Source of the DNA: Roseibium sp. Sym1
Lineage (GTDB): Bacteria > Pseudomonadota > Alphaproteobacteria > Rhizobiales > Stappiaceae
Length of the DNA stretch: 64,000 nucleotides
Reading direction: 5' to 3'
Assembly (NCBI RefSeq): GCF_027359675.1
Contig: NZ_CP114786.1
Location: 4,190,501-4,254,500, forward strand
The notes below the pieces were generated by a model. That model did not search any database and had not been told where the DNA came from. It saw only the letters and a program-made list of their open reading frames with translations. A program made the translations under genes and the position numbers. Shown here piece by piece: positions 51,646-62,500 of this stretch. Each line of letters begins with the position of its first letter. The first letter of the stretch is position 1.

Positions 51646-51671
51646 GGACCCGGTGCCTAGGCTCCGGGTCC
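51646..51671 (+). terminator. intercistronic hairpin between rhaS and rhaT
   Basis: A near-perfect 26-bp palindrome (GGACCCGG at 51646-51653 pairing with CCGGGTCC at 51664-51671, with GCCTAGGC inside) lies 34 bp after rhaS. There is no long U-tract, so it is more likely an attenuator or mRNA-stabilising element that keeps the binding protein in excess. Confidence 0.6.
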
Positions 51672-51705
51672 TCACCTCAAGACTTCTAACACCAGGCTCC
51701 GGGAT

Positions 51706-53265
51706 ATGGTCATGCTTGCGAACACGCAGGGCAGTGCGGACGTGCATCCGCAATCGGGCGACGCCGTCAGCCCCGTTCTGTCCCTGAAGGGAGTCTCCAA
51801 GTCCTTCCCGGGCGTCAAGGCGCTCTCGGAAGTCTCGCTGGAACTCCATCCCGGCGAGGTCACCGCGCTGGTGGGGGAAAACGGTGCCGGTAAATCGACC
51901 ATCGTCAAGGTTCTGACCGGTATCTACCAGCCGGACGAGGGCGAGATCCGGATCGGCGGTGCGCCCGTCACCTTCCCGACCGCGCAGGATGCGGGCCGGG
52001 CAGGGGTCACGGCCATTCACCAGGAAACGGTCCTGTTCGACGATCTTTCGGTGGCCGAAAACATCTTTATCGGCCACGCACCGAAGACGAAATTCGGACT
52101 GATCGATCGCAAGGCCATGGTGGACAGGGCGCGGGCGCTGTTGGACCGGATCGGCGCGAAGATCGATCCTGCCGTAACCCTCAAGGATCTCGGCATCGCC
52201 AACAAGCACCTGGTGGCCATCGCCCGGGCGCTGTCCATCGATGCCAGCATCGTCATCATGGACGAGCCGACAGCATCGCTGTCGCACAAGGAAATCGAGG
52301 AAACCTACGAGCTGGTCGAGCGGCTGAAGGCCGAAGGCAAGGCGATCCTCTTCATCAGCCACAAGTTCGACGAGATCTTTCGCATTGCGGACCGCTACAC
52401 GGTTTTCCGCGACGGCCAGATGGTCGGGGCCGGCAAGATCGCGGAGGTCGGAGAGCAGGAGCTGGTCAAGCTGATGGTCGGCCGTTCCGTCGACCAGGTG
52501 TTCCCGAAGCGCAGTCCGCAGCTGGGCGACGAGGTCCTGAAGGTGGTCGGCTATTCGCACCCGACCGAATTCGAGGATATCGGCTTTTCACTACGGGCCG
52601 GCGAGATCCTGGGGTTCTACGGACTGGTCGGCGCGGGCCGCAGCGAATTCATGCAGGCTCTCTTTGGCATCACCAAACCGTCCAAGGGCGCGATCCGCAT
52701 CGATGACCAGGTTGCCGTCATCCGCGACCCGAACCAGGCCATCGGCCACGGCATCGTCTATGTGCCGGAGGATCGCGGCAAGCAGGGCGCGATCAAGGGA
52801 TTGCCGATCTTTCAGAATGTCTCCCTGCCGTCGCTGAAGGAAACGTCCCGAAACGGGTTCCTGAGGCTGGCCGAGGAATTCAGGCTGGCGCGCGACTACA
52901 CGCAGCGGCTGGACCTGCGGGCCGCCGCGCTCGACCAGGATATCGGCGAGCTTTCCGGCGGCAACCAGCAGAAGGTGGTCATCGCCAAGTGGCTGGCCAC
53001 GAAGCCGCGGGTGATCATCCTGGACGAACCGACAAAGGGCATCGACATCGGGTCCAAGGCCGCGGTTCACGAGTTCATGGCCGAACTCGCCGCCCAAGGC
53101 CTGGCCGTCATCATGGTGTCTTCGGAAATTCCGGAAATCCTCGGCATGTCCGACCGGGTCATCGTCATGCGCGAAGGGCGCATTGCCGCCGAATATGAAG
53201 GCGATGACCTGACACCCGAACATCTGGTGCGCGCGGCGGCCGGCATCACGGAGGTGCGCTCATGA
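51706..53265 (+). CDS. rhaT: rhamnose ABC transporter ATPase (double-domain)
   Basis: This 519-residue protein contains two ABC domains as in RbsA-type sugar importers. The first has Walker A GENGAGKSTIVKV and Walker B IVIMDEPTASLSHKE; the second has a degenerate P-loop (GLVGAGRSEFM) and a signature LSGGNQQKVVIAKWL. It uses ATP to drive rhamnose import. It overlaps rhaP by four bases (53262-53265). Met1 could be 51706 or 51712. Confidence 0.95.
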   Translation: MVMLANTQGSADVHPQSGDAVSPVLSLKGVSKSFPGVKALSEVSLELHPGEVTALVGENGAGKSTIVKVLTGIYQPDEGEIRIGGAPVTFPTAQDAGRAGVTAIHQETVLFDDLSVAENIFIGHAPKTKFGLIDRKAMVDRARALLDRIGAKIDPAVTLKDLGIANKHLVAIARALSIDASIVIMDEPTASLSHKEIEETYELVERLKAEGKAILFISHKFDEIFRIADRYTVFRDGQMVGAGKIAEVGEQELVKLMVGRSVDQVFPKRSPQLGDEVLKVVGYSHPTEFEDIGFSLRAGEILGFYGLVGAGRSEFMQALFGITKPSKGAIRIDDQVAVIRDPNQAIGHGIVYVPEDRGKQGAIKGLPIFQNVSLPSLKETSRNGFLRLAEEFRLARDYTQRLDLRAAALDQDIGELSGGNQQKVVIAKWLATKPRVIILDEPTKGIDIGSKAAVHEFMAELAAQGLAVIMVSSEIPEILGMSDRVIVMREGRIAAEYEGDDLTPEHLVRAAAGITEVRS

Positions 53266-54245
53266 TCCCGCCGGTTCTGAAATCCCGCGAGGCGATCCTG
53301 GCGGGTGCGATCCTCATCCTGGTCGGTGCCATCGCCTCGCGCTTCCCCGCCTTCGTCGCGCCGTCGAACCTCGCCAATGTCTTCAATGACACGGCGCCAC
53401 TGATCATCCTGGCCCTGGGGCAGATGGTCGTGATCCTGACCCGCTGCATCGATCTCTCCGTCGCGGCCAACCTTGCGTTGACGGGCATGGTGGTTGCCAT
53501 GCTGAACACGGCGATGCCCGGCCTGCCGGTGCCGCTGATCCTTCTGATCGCCGTCAGCCTCGGTGCGCTCATGGGGCTTTTCAACGGGCTGCTGGTCTGG
53601 CGGCTGGACATTCCGCCGATCGTGGTGACGCTCGGCACCATGACCATCTACCGGGGCATCATTTTCGTGATTTCCGGCGGCGAGTGGATCAACGCCCACG
53701 AGATGAGCGATGCCTTCAAGGCGTTCCCGCGCGAGGTCGTGCTCGGCCTGCCTGTGCTGTCCTGGATCGCGATCCTGGTGGTGCTGGGCTTTGTCGTCCT
53801 GATCGGGCGCACACCGCTCGGCCGGGCATTCTTTGCCGTCGGCGGCAATCCGCATGCCGCTGTCTATACCGGCATCAATGTCGGTCTGACCCAGTGTGCC
53901 GCCTATGTGATTTCCGGCGCGCTGGCCGGGTTGACGGGCTACCTCTGGGTGGCGCGTTATGCGGTCGCCTATGTCGACATCGCGGGCGGGTTCGAACTTG
54001 AAGTGGTCGCGGCCTGCGTCATCGGCGGCATCTCGATTGCCGGCGGTATCGGGTCGGTCGGCGGTGCACTGCTCGGGGCCCTGTTCCTCGGCATCGTCAA
54101 GAACGCCCTGCCGGTGATCAACATCTCGCCCTTCTGGCAGCTGGCCATTTCCGGCAGTGCCATCATCATCGCGGTCGCCTTCAACGCCACGTCTAACCGG
54201 ACCAAGGGCCGGGTGATCCTGAAAAAAGCGGAGCATGCGGCATGA
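53262..54245 (+). CDS. rhaP: rhamnose ABC transporter permease
   Basis: This 327-residue CUT2-type permease has 8-10 hydrophobic helices and the typical GIYNG-like segment LMGLFNGLLVWRLDIPPIVV with TLGTMTIYRGI. It overlaps the ATPase gene and the next permease gene by four bases each, indicating translational coupling. Confidence 0.95.
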   Translation: MIPPVLKSREAILAGAILILVGAIASRFPAFVAPSNLANVFNDTAPLIILALGQMVVILTRCIDLSVAANLALTGMVVAMLNTAMPGLPVPLILLIAVSLGALMGLFNGLLVWRLDIPPIVVTLGTMTIYRGIIFVISGGEWINAHEMSDAFKAFPREVVLGLPVLSWIAILVVLGFVVLIGRTPLGRAFFAVGGNPHAAVYTGINVGLTQCAAYVISGALAGLTGYLWVARYAVAYVDIAGGFELEVVAACVIGGISIAGGIGSVGGALLGALFLGIVKNALPVINISPFWQLAISGSAIIIAVAFNATSNRTKGRVILKKAEHAA

Positions 54246-55258
54246 GCGTCACCGCACCTGACACCAGTCCCGCCGGACGGCAGATCCCGGACCGGCTGAA
54301 ATCGCCGCTGCAGCGTTTCCTGGGGAGCTGGGAGCTGCTGCTGCTCGGTGTGGCCGTCGCCGTTTTCATCCTGAACAGCTTCGCCTCGCCCTATTTTCTC
54401 GACCCGTGGAACCTTTCCGACGCGACCTTCAACTTCACCGAAAAGGCGATGATCGCCTTTGCCATGGCCCTGCTGATCATTTCCGGCGAGATCGATCTGT
54501 CCGTCGCCTCGATCATTGCGCTGGCGTCGACCGCCATGGGCTTTGCCGTGCAGATGGGCGCGGACACGCCGGTGCTGGTGCTGATCGGTCTCGGCGTCGG
54601 GCTGGCCTGCGGCGCGTTCAACGGCGTGCTGGTCACCGGCTTCGGTCTGCCGTCCATTGTGGTCACCATCGGCACCATGAGCCTGTTCCGGGGCATCTCC
54701 TACATCGTGCTCGGCGACAAGGCCTATACCGGTTATCCCTCCAGCTTCGCCTTTTTCGGACAAGGCTATGTCTGGTGGGTGATCTCCTTTGAGCTGCTGC
54801 TGTTCGCGCTGCTGGCCGTTGTCTTCGCCGTGATCCTGCACAGGACCAATTTCGGCAGGACCGTCTATGTCATCGGCAACAACCCGGTGGGAGCGCTCTT
54901 TTCCGGTATCCGGGTGACACGGGTGAAATTCGCCCTGTTCCTGCTGACCGGGCTGATGTCAGGCGTCGCCGCGATCTGCCTGACCTCGCGGCTCGGCGCG
55001 ACCCGGCCTTCCATCGCCTTCGGCTGGGAGCTTGAGGTCGTCACCATGGTCGTGCTTGGCGGGGTCAGCATTCTGGGCGGTTCGGGCTCCATTCCGGGTG
55101 TGGTGATCGCCGCCTTCGTTATGGGTATGGTCACTTTCGGCTTCGGGCTGTTGAACGTGCCCGGCATTGTCATGTCGATTTTCATCGGCCTGCTGCTGAT
55201 CGGCGTGATCGCCCTGCCGCGTATCGCCCGCCAGCTCCTGGCAAAACGCAAGGTCTGA
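54242..55258 (+). CDS. rhaQ: rhamnose ABC transporter permease
   Basis: This 338-residue second permease has the same CUT2 architecture ([51 protein letters not shown]). Together with the preceding permease it forms the heterodimeric channel. Two permeases with one double ATPase is the rhizobial rhamnose layout. Confidence 0.95.
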   Translation: MSVTAPDTSPAGRQIPDRLKSPLQRFLGSWELLLLGVAVAVFILNSFASPYFLDPWNLSDATFNFTEKAMIAFAMALLIISGEIDLSVASIIALASTAMGFAVQMGADTPVLVLIGLGVGLACGAFNGVLVTGFGLPSIVVTIGTMSLFRGISYIVLGDKAYTGYPSSFAFFGQGYVWWVISFELLLFALLAVVFAVILHRTNFGRTVYVIGNNPVGALFSGIRVTRVKFALFLLTGLMSGVAAICLTSRLGATRPSIAFGWELEVVTMVVLGGVSILGGSGSIPGVVIAAFVMGMVTFGFGLLNVPGIVMSIFIGLLLIGVIALPRIARQLLAKRKV

Positions 55259-55262
55259 TCCC

Positions 55263-55577
55263 ATGGAAAAAATCGCCTTCAAGATGCAGCTGAACCCGGG
55301 CATGGAAGCGGAATACAGGAAACGCCACGACGAGATCTGGCCGGAGCTGGTCTCGCTTCTGAAAGAGGCCGGTATCAAGGACTATTCGATCCATCTGGAC
55401 CGGGAGACCAATATCCTCTTCGGTGTCCTGTGGCGCGAGGACGGCCACAGGATGGACGACCTGCCCAATCATCCGGTGATGCAGAAATGGTGGGCGCATA
55501 TGGCCGACATCATGGCCTCGCACCCGAACAACGAGCCCGTCGTCACGGCGCTTGAAACCGTTTTTCACCTGGACTGA
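55263..55577 (+). CDS. rhaM: L-rhamnose mutarotase
   Basis: This 104-residue protein interconverts alpha and beta anomers of L-rhamnose, easing its use by the isomerase. It begins [20 protein letters not shown] with catalytic His22 in RHDEIWPEL, and has [19 protein letters not shown] and WWAHMADIM, all family features at full length. It is called RhaU in Rhizobium. Gaps are 4 bp to rhaQ and 6 bp to rhaK. Confidence 0.96.
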   Translation: MEKIAFKMQLNPGMEAEYRKRHDEIWPELVSLLKEAGIKDYSIHLDRETNILFGVLWREDGHRMDDLPNHPVMQKWWAHMADIMASHPNNEPVVTALETVFHLD

Positions 55578-55583
55578 CCGGGA

Positions 55584-56972
55584 ATGAGCGATATCCGGCA
55601 TGTCGGTGTAATCGATATCGGCAAGACCAACGTGAAGGTCGCCGTGGTCGATCTGGCCGGGGAGCGCGAGATCGGCGTGCTGAGCCGGCCGAACCAGGTG
55701 CTGCCCGGACCGCCTTATCCGCATTATGACCTTGAAGGCCACTGGACCTTCATCTGCGAGGCGCTGGCGGACCTCAACCGTCAACACCGGATCGATGCGC
55801 TCTCGGTAACGACCCATGGCGCCAGTGCCGTGCTGCTCGACAGGGCCGGCAAGCTTGCGGCGCCGATGCTCGACTATGAGTTCGACGGCCCGGACAGCCT
55901 TGCCGCCGACTACGACGCGATCCGTCCGGACTTCGCCGAAACCGGTTCGCCGCGTCTTTCCATGGGGCTCAATCTCGGCGCGCAGCTGCACTGGCAGCTG
56001 AGAAGCGATCCGGAGCTGCTTGACCGGGTCGCCATGGTTCTGACCTATCCGCAATACTGGAGCTTCCGGCTGACAGGTGTGGCGGCCAACGAGGTGACAT
56101 CGCTCGGCTGTCACACCGATCTGTGGTGTCCGGGAGAGAACCGGTTTTCCACCCTGGTGGACCGGCTTGGTCTTGCAGGGAAAATGGCGCCGGTGAAGAA
56201 GGCGGGGGATCGTCTTGGAACGCTCCTGCCTGCGGTCGCCGAGCGCACCGGCCTGGCCGCTGCAACACCGGTTGCCTGCGGCATTCACGATTCCAATGCG
56301 TCGCTCTATCCGCATCTGGCTGCCAGAAAACCGCCGTTCTCGGTGGTCTCGACCGGTACCTGGGTGATCGCATTGGCGATTGGCGGCCGTCCTGTCCAGC
56401 TCGATCCGGCGCGCGATACGCTGATCAACGTCAACGCCTTCGGCGACCCGGTCCCCTCCGCCCGTTTCATGGGCGGCCGGGAATTCGACATCGTGACAAA
56501 GGGCCGGGACCGCACCTGGTCCGAAGCCGACAGGGTGAAGGTCCTTGAAACCCGGGCCATGCTGTTTCCGGCCGTGGAGCCGAGGTCCGGCCCCTTCCAG
56601 GGAAGGCATTCCAGCTGGAGCGTCGAGGAGACGGGCCTCAGTGATGGCGAACGGTTCGTCGCCGTCTCGTGGTACCTGGCCTTGATGACCGCCGAATGCC
56701 TTGCCATGAGCGGGGCGGACGGGCCGGTCATCGTCGAAGGGCCTTTTGCGAAAAACGCGCTTTACCTCGACATGCTGGGAGCGGCGACCGGGCGGCCGGT
56801 TACCGTCTCCGGAGGGTCGTCGACGGGCACGAGCATTGGCGCCGCGATGCTTGTTTCAGGATCGGACCGGCTGCCGGCGGCAGAGCCGGACGCGACAGGG
56901 GAGGCGAGCGCCCCCGATCCGGCGCTGGAGGCCTATGCCGAGGCCTGGTTCAGGCAGCTGCGGGCCTCATAA
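55584..56972 (+). CDS. rhaK: FGGY sugar kinase, rhamnose kinase role
   Basis: This 462-residue kinase of the FGGY family has the phosphate-binding start GVIDIGKTNVKVAVVDL, the hinge block GIHDSNASLYPHL, the second phosphate motif SVVSTGTWVIALAIGG and adenosine motif TGRPVTVSGGSSTGTSIGAA. In Rhizobium leguminosarum the equivalent RhaK phosphorylates the sugar and is also needed for transport. It is the last gene of the plus-strand rha operon. Confidence 0.94.
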   Translation: MSDIRHVGVIDIGKTNVKVAVVDLAGEREIGVLSRPNQVLPGPPYPHYDLEGHWTFICEALADLNRQHRIDALSVTTHGASAVLLDRAGKLAAPMLDYEFDGPDSLAADYDAIRPDFAETGSPRLSMGLNLGAQLHWQLRSDPELLDRVAMVLTYPQYWSFRLTGVAANEVTSLGCHTDLWCPGENRFSTLVDRLGLAGKMAPVKKAGDRLGTLLPAVAERTGLAAATPVACGIHDSNASLYPHLAARKPPFSVVSTGTWVIALAIGGRPVQLDPARDTLINVNAFGDPVPSARFMGGREFDIVTKGRDRTWSEADRVKVLETRAMLFPAVEPRSGPFQGRHSSWSVEETGLSDGERFVAVSWYLALMTAECLAMSGADGPVIVEGPFAKNALYLDMLGAATGRPVTVSGGSSTGTSIGAAMLVSGSDRLPAAEPDATGEASAPDPALEAYAEAWFRQLRAS

Positions 56973-57109
56973 CAAGCATCCATTCCAGCCGGATTGTCAC
57001 GTTTCGGAACCGGATATCACTGGTCCGGCGCATTGGTTCCAGCAAGGTTGCCGCTTATAAACCATTCCACGTCGCAATTGTTTTGATCGCTTGCATTGGC
57101 TGTCTCGTT

Positions 57110-57131
57110 GATATAAAGATATCTTTATATC
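57110..57131. promoter_or_regulatory. SahR operator: perfect 22-bp palindrome
   Basis: GATATAAAGAT followed directly by its reverse complement spans 57110-57131, 34 bp upstream of the sahR start. A palindromic AT-rich site in front of an ArsR-type SahR gene is the known way this regulator controls methionine-cycle genes in Proteobacteria. It would govern the sahR-metF-metH operon. Confidence 0.8.
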
Positions 57132-57164
57132 GACATTGATGCCAGATGAGCGCAAGTGACCGCG

Positions 57165-58175
57165 ATGACCGAAGAGCAGACCCTATCCGTGGAAGATACC
57201 CTTGCCGCCCTCAGGGCGGTCGGCGAGACCACGCGTCTCAGGCTGATCGCGCTCCTGGCGGAAAGCGAACTGACGGTCAAGGATGCAACGGCCATATTGG
57301 GGCAGAGCCAGCCGCGCATTTCCCGGCATCTGAAACTCCTGGCCGAAGCGGATCTGATCAAGCGCTACCCGGAAGGCGCCTGGGTCTATTATCGTCTGGC
57401 GGACGGGCCGGAAGGCCAGCTCGCCCGGGACCTCGTTGCCCGGATTTCCACCGACGATGCCGTGCTTGCCGCGGACCAGGAACGGTTCCAGGCAATCCGC
57501 AAGGCCAAGGCGGAGGAGGCGGCCGCCTATTTCGCCGCCCGCGCGCTGACCTGGGACCGGGAGCGTTCGCTGCACGTGTCCGAAGAGGACGTGGAGGCAG
57601 CCATGCGCGCCGCCCTCGGCGACAAGCCCTTTCAGTCCTTCCTGGATCTGGGCACCGGCACCGGGCGCCTGCTGGAGGTCCTGTCCGACCAGTATACGTC
57701 CGCGCTCGGAGTCGATGCGTCGCATGACATGCTGGCGGTTGCCCGGGCGAATCTGGCCAAGGCCGGATTGTCGAACGCGCAAGTGCGCCACGGCGACGTC
57801 TACGCATTGAACGTTCCGCCGCGGTCCTTCGACGTGGTCGCAATCCACCAGGTGCTGCATTTCCTCGACGAACCGGCCCGGGCGCTCAACGAGGCCGCGC
57901 GGGCCCTGCGCCCCGGCGGCCGCCTGCTGATCATCGATTTCGCCCCGCATGAACTTGAGTTCCTGCGTGAAAAACATGCCCATCGCAGGCTCGGCTTCGG
58001 CCATGAGCAGATGGAACGCTGGCTGGAAGCACTCGAGCTTGACCTGGAACAGGTGACAGACCTGGTTCCGGGCGATGACAACGAAACCAATCTCACCGTA
58101 ACGCTCTGGCTGGCGCGTGACCGACGCATCGTCACCGACCTGCCTGCTCAAAATCCCTCCCGAGAGGTCGCATAA
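57165..58175 (+). CDS. sahR: SahR-type regulator: ArsR HTH fused to a SAM-dependent methyltransferase domain
   Basis: This 336-residue protein has an ArsR winged helix (about 8-85: LRAVGETTRLRLIALLAESE, ATAILGQSQPRISRHLKLLA) and a class I methyltransferase fold with motif I FLDLGTGTGRLLEV (about 150-265). SahR proteins sense S-adenosylhomocysteine and repress methionine-cycle genes; alphaproteobacterial members have this fused domain, probably as the ligand sensor. A GTG at 57156 is an alternative start. It is followed at once by metF and then metH. Confidence 0.88.
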   Translation: MTEEQTLSVEDTLAALRAVGETTRLRLIALLAESELTVKDATAILGQSQPRISRHLKLLAEADLIKRYPEGAWVYYRLADGPEGQLARDLVARISTDDAVLAADQERFQAIRKAKAEEAAAYFAARALTWDRERSLHVSEEDVEAAMRAALGDKPFQSFLDLGTGTGRLLEVLSDQYTSALGVDASHDMLAVARANLAKAGLSNAQVRHGDVYALNVPPRSFDVVAIHQVLHFLDEPARALNEAARALRPGGRLLIIDFAPHELEFLREKHAHRRLGFGHEQMERWLEALELDLEQVTDLVPGDDNETNLTVTLWLARDRRIVTDLPAQNPSREVA

Positions 58176-58176
58176 C

Positions 58177-59088
58177 ATGACTGACAGTTCCAACCGCCGT
58201 TCGCACCAGGCCGCCTCGACGCCGATCACCGCGTCCTTCGAGTTCTTTCCGCCGAAGTCCGACAAGATGGCCGAGACCCTGTGGAGCACGGTCCAGCGCC
58301 TGGAGCCGCTGTCGCCGTCCTTCGTGTCGGTCACCTATGGCGCGGGCGGTTCCACACGGGAGCGTACGCACAAGACGGTCGAGCGCATCCTGAAGGAAAC
58401 GAATCTGGCCCCGGCGGCGCACCTGACCTGTGTCGGCTCGCCGCGGTCTGAAGTCGATGCCATCGTCAAGGACTACTGGGATCTGGGCGTGCGTCACCTC
58501 GTGGCCCTGCGCGGCGACCCGCTGGAAGGCATCGGCTCGCGCTATGTGCCGCATGATGAGGGCTATGCCTATGCCACGGACCTTGTGGCCGGCATCAAGA
58601 AAATTGCCAATTTCGACATTTCCGTTTCCGGCTACCCGGAAAAACACCCGGAAAGCGGGACGTGGCAGAAGGAAATCGACAATCTGAAGCGCAAGGTCGA
58701 TGCCGGTGCGGACCGGATCATCACCCAGTATTTCTTCGACAACGACCTGTTCGACGAATACCTGGAGCGCATTGCGGCCGCGGGCATCAACATTCCGGTG
58801 ATCCCGGGCATCCTGCCGATCCACAATTTCGAGCAGACCATGGTATTCTCGGCCAAGTGCGGCACGTCGATCCCGCAATGGCTGGCCCGCCGTTTTGCCG
58901 GTCTCTCCAATGATCCGGAAACCCGCAAGCTGGTCGGCGTTTCGATCGCCTGCGAACAGGTCATGGACCTGGTCGATCGCGGCATCAACGACTTCCACTT
59001 CTACACGATGAACCGCGCCGACCTGACCTATGCCATCTGCCACATGCTGGGCATGGGCCGGAACGAACCGGAGAACCTGGCCGCCTGA
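58177..59088 (+). CDS. metF: methylenetetrahydrofolate reductase
   Basis: MetF reduces 5,10-methylene-THF to 5-methyl-THF, the methyl donor for MetH, using FAD. The 303-residue product shows ASFEFFPPKSDKMAETLW, SVTYGAGGSTRERT with the catalytic Glu in the first block, HLTCVGSPRSEVD, VALRGDP and TQYFFDNDLFDEYL. The ATG at 58177 is one base past the sahR stop, so translation is coupled. Confidence 0.97.
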   Translation: MTDSSNRRSHQAASTPITASFEFFPPKSDKMAETLWSTVQRLEPLSPSFVSVTYGAGGSTRERTHKTVERILKETNLAPAAHLTCVGSPRSEVDAIVKDYWDLGVRHLVALRGDPLEGIGSRYVPHDEGYAYATDLVAGIKKIANFDISVSGYPEKHPESGTWQKEIDNLKRKVDAGADRIITQYFFDNDLFDEYLERIAAAGINIPVIPGILPIHNFEQTMVFSAKCGTSIPQWLARRFAGLSNDPETRKLVGVSIACEQVMDLVDRGINDFHFYTMNRADLTYAICHMLGMGRNEPENLAA

Positions 59089-59198
59089 AGGGGGCCGCGT
59101 TTGTCCGAACGAGAAGACACTGATCGATCTTGAACGATTGGAACCGGCCGCGGTCCTCAAGGCCGCGAGTGGTTCCGGAAACCGAGAACCTGGTCGCA

Positions 59199-59483
59199 AT
59201 GGCAAAGCTGAGTACCGCCGACAACGTTGAAGCGACCGCAAGCACCGTCTTGCGGGAAAAAGGCTTTGAACTTCATGTCATCGATGTGGCCGCCGGCAAG
59301 CCGCCGTTGCTTGTCGCCAGGGACAAGGACCATGAGTTCCGGGCGCATTCGGCGCTCGAGATCCTGGGGCTCCTGGCGGTTTTCGAGGCGCGCGGCGACG
59401 ATTGGCAGCCCTCGGAAGAGGACGAGCACCATCGCACCAAGTTCTGGGACGGGCTTGACGACGAGACCGATCAGGACACCTGA
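59199..59483 (+). CDS. unknown 94-residue protein between metF and metH
   Basis: I do not recognise this small acidic protein. It begins MAKLSTADNVEATASTVLRE, continues GFELHVIDVAAGKPPLLVAR and ends with a very acidic tail (EEDEHHRTKFWDGLDDETDQ). The frame runs upstream to 59130, but the ATG at 59199 gives a plausible soluble protein. It lies in the sahR-metF-metH operon, so it may act in one-carbon metabolism or its regulation; that is only guilt by association. Confidence 0.65.
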   Translation: MAKLSTADNVEATASTVLREKGFELHVIDVAAGKPPLLVARDKDHEFRAHSALEILGLLAVFEARGDDWQPSEEDEHHRTKFWDGLDDETDQDT

Positions 59484-59564
59484 CGCCACCGTCCTTCAAG
59501 CTTATTCAATTCGCACCGGCACAAGCCGGTCCAACCCGACAAGACATTCCGGAAGGAAACACCC

Positions 59565-62500
59565 GTGATCAAGTCCGACGCCTTCGAGCGCCTTCGTGAC
59601 CTCGCCAAGACCCGAATTCTCGTACTTGACGGAGCGATGGGGACGGAAATCCAATTGCTCAAGCTGGATGAGGCCGCCTATCGGGGCGAGCGCTTCAAGG
59701 ACTGGCCGAGCGACGTCAAGGGCAACAACGACCTTCTCTGCCTGACGCAGCCCGATGCGCTCCGCCAGATCCACATCGACTATCTGGAGGCCGGCGCCGA
59801 TATCATCGAGACCAACACCTTCTCCTCGACGACCATCGCCCAGGCCGATTACGGCATGGAGGAACTGGCCTACGAGCTCAATGTCGAAAGCGCGCGGCTT
59901 GCCCGTGAGGCTGCCGACCACGTGACCGCGCAGGATCCGTCGCGGCCGCGTTTTGTTGCCGGTGCGCTCGGCCCGACCAACCGGACGGCGTCGATCTCAC
60001 CGGACGTGAACAACCCGGGCTATCGCGCTGTTTCCTTTGACGATCTGCGCATTGCCTATGCCGAAGCGGCACGCGGCCTCATCGCCGGTGGTGCCGATAT
60101 CCTGCTGGTCGAAACCATCTTCGACACGCTGAATGCCAAGGCGGCGCTGTTCGCCATCGACGAAGTGTTCGAGGAAACCGGCAAGATCCTGCCTGTGATG
60201 ATTTCCGGGACGATCACGGATCTGTCGGGACGCACGCTGTCCGGCCAGACGCCGGAAGCCTTCTGGAATTCGGTCCGCCACACCAACCCGCTGACCATCG
60301 GCCTCAACTGTGCGCTCGGCGCCAAGGAAATGCGCGCCCATATCGACGAACTCGGCCGGGTTGCCGACACGTTTGTCTGCGCCTACCCGAACGCGGGCCT
60401 GCCCAACGAGTTCGGCGAATATGACGAGAGCCCGGAGCAGATGGCGGCCCTTGTCGGGGAATTCGCCGAAGCCGGCCTGGTCAATTTCGTCGGCGGCTGC
60501 TGCGGCTCGACGCCCGCCCATATCCGGGCGATCGCCGGAGCCGTGGCCGACAAGACACCGCGCGTCATTCCGGAAATCGACCGGCACATGCGCCTGTCGG
60601 GCCTTGAGCCTTTCGTGGTCACCAGGGAAACCAACTTCGTCAATGTCGGCGAGCGCACCAACGTCACCGGCTCTGCCCGGTTCCGCAAGCTGATCAAGGA
60701 AGGCGACTACGCCACCGCGCTCGACGTCGCCCGCCAGCAGGTGGAAAACGGTGCCCAGATCATCGACATCAACATGGATGAGGGCCTGCTTGATTCCGAA
60801 GAGGCGATGGTTACCTTCCTGAACCTGGTGGCCGCGGAACCGGACATCGCCAAGGTGCCGATCATGATCGACAGTTCCAAATGGACCGTCATCGAGGCCG
60901 GCCTCAAATGCGTCCAGGGCAAGGGCGTCGTCAATTCCATCTCCATGAAGGAAGGCGAGGAGGCGTTCATTGCGCAGGCCAAGCTGGTCCGCCGCTACGG
61001 CGCCGCCGTCGTCGTGATGGCCTTTGACGAGCAGGGCCAGGCCGACACGTTCGAGCGCAAGACCGAGATCTGCGCGCGCTCCTACAAGGTGCTCACCGAA
61101 AAGGTCGGCTTCCCGCCGGAGGACATCATCTTCGATCCGAACATCTTCGCGGTCGCGACCGGCATCGAGGAGCACAACAACTACGGCAACGACTTCATCG
61201 AGGCGACCGGCTGGATCCGCGAGAACCTGCCCCATGCCCATGTGTCGGGCGGCGTCTCGAACCTCAGCTTCTCCTTCCGGGGCAACGAAGCCGTACGCGA
61301 GGCGATGCATTCGGTGTTCCTCTATCATGCCATCCAGCGCGGCATGGACATGGGCATCGTCAATGCCGGCCAGCTGGCGGTCTATAACGATCTCGACGCG
61401 GAATTGCGCGAGCTGTGCGAGGACGTCGTCCTGAACCGGCGCGACGATGCCACCGACCGCATGCTGGATGCCGCGGAGCGCTGGAAAGGCGAGGGCGGCA
61501 AGAAGAGGGAAGCCGATCTCACCTGGCGCACCTGGGGTGTCGCCAAACGCCTGGAACATGCGCTTGTTCATGGCATTGATGACTATGTGGTCGAGGACAC
61601 CGAAGAGGCGCGCCAGGCCTTCGACCGGCCGCTTCACGTGATCGAGGGACCGCTGATGGACGGCATGAATGTCGTCGGCGACCTGTTCGGCTCCGGCCAG
61701 ATGTTCCTGCCGCAGGTGGTGAAATCCGCCCGTGTCATGAAAAAGGCGGTCGCCTACCTGATGCCGTTCATGGAAAAGGAAAAGGAAGAACTGGGCCAGA
61801 CAGGCCAGTCTTCCGCCGGCAAGATCCTGATGGCAACGGTGAAGGGCGATGTCCATGACATCGGCAAGAACATCGTCGGCGTCGTGCTTCAGTGCAACAA
61901 CTTCGAGGTCATCGATCTCGGGGTCATGGTTCCGGCTGCGAAGATCCTGGAAACCGCGAAGCGGGAGAAGGTCGACATGGTCGGTCTTTCCGGCCTGATC
62001 ACGCCGTCGCTTGACGAGATGTGCCATGTCGCCGCCGAACTGGAGCGCGAAGGTCTCGACGTGCCGTTGCTGATCGGCGGGGCGACCACCTCCAAGATCC
62101 ACACGGCGGTCAAGATCCACCCGAACTACGCAAAGGGCCAGGCGATCTACGTGACCGACGCGGGCCGCGCGGTTGGCGTTGCTTCGAAGCTGATGAGCGA
62201 AGGTGGACGCGAGCCCTACTACGCGGACGTGCGCGCCGAATATGCCGACATTGCCGAAAAGCATGCGGCCAGCCGGGGCGGCCAACAGCGGACCTCGCTG
62301 GCGGCGGCCCGGGAAAATGCCTTTGCGGCCGACTTCGCCGGCAAGCCCCCGGTCGCGCCGAAAAAGCCGGGCGCAACGGTGTTCGACGGCTTCCCGCTGG
62401 ATGAGCTGGTGCCCATGATCGACTGGACGCCGTTCTTTGCGACCTGGGAGATCAAGGGACGCTACCCGGCAGTCCTGACCGACAACCGCTACGGCCCGGC

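Noticed and set aside
51646..51671. Palindrome between rhaS and rhaT considered as a full stop terminator
   Set aside because: There is no U-tract and the downstream transporter genes need the same transcript; partial termination or stabilisation is more likely.
57110..57131. Palindrome before sahR considered as a terminator of rhaK
   Set aside because: It is AT-rich with no GC stem and no loop, lies close to the sahR start, and fits an ArsR/SahR operator.
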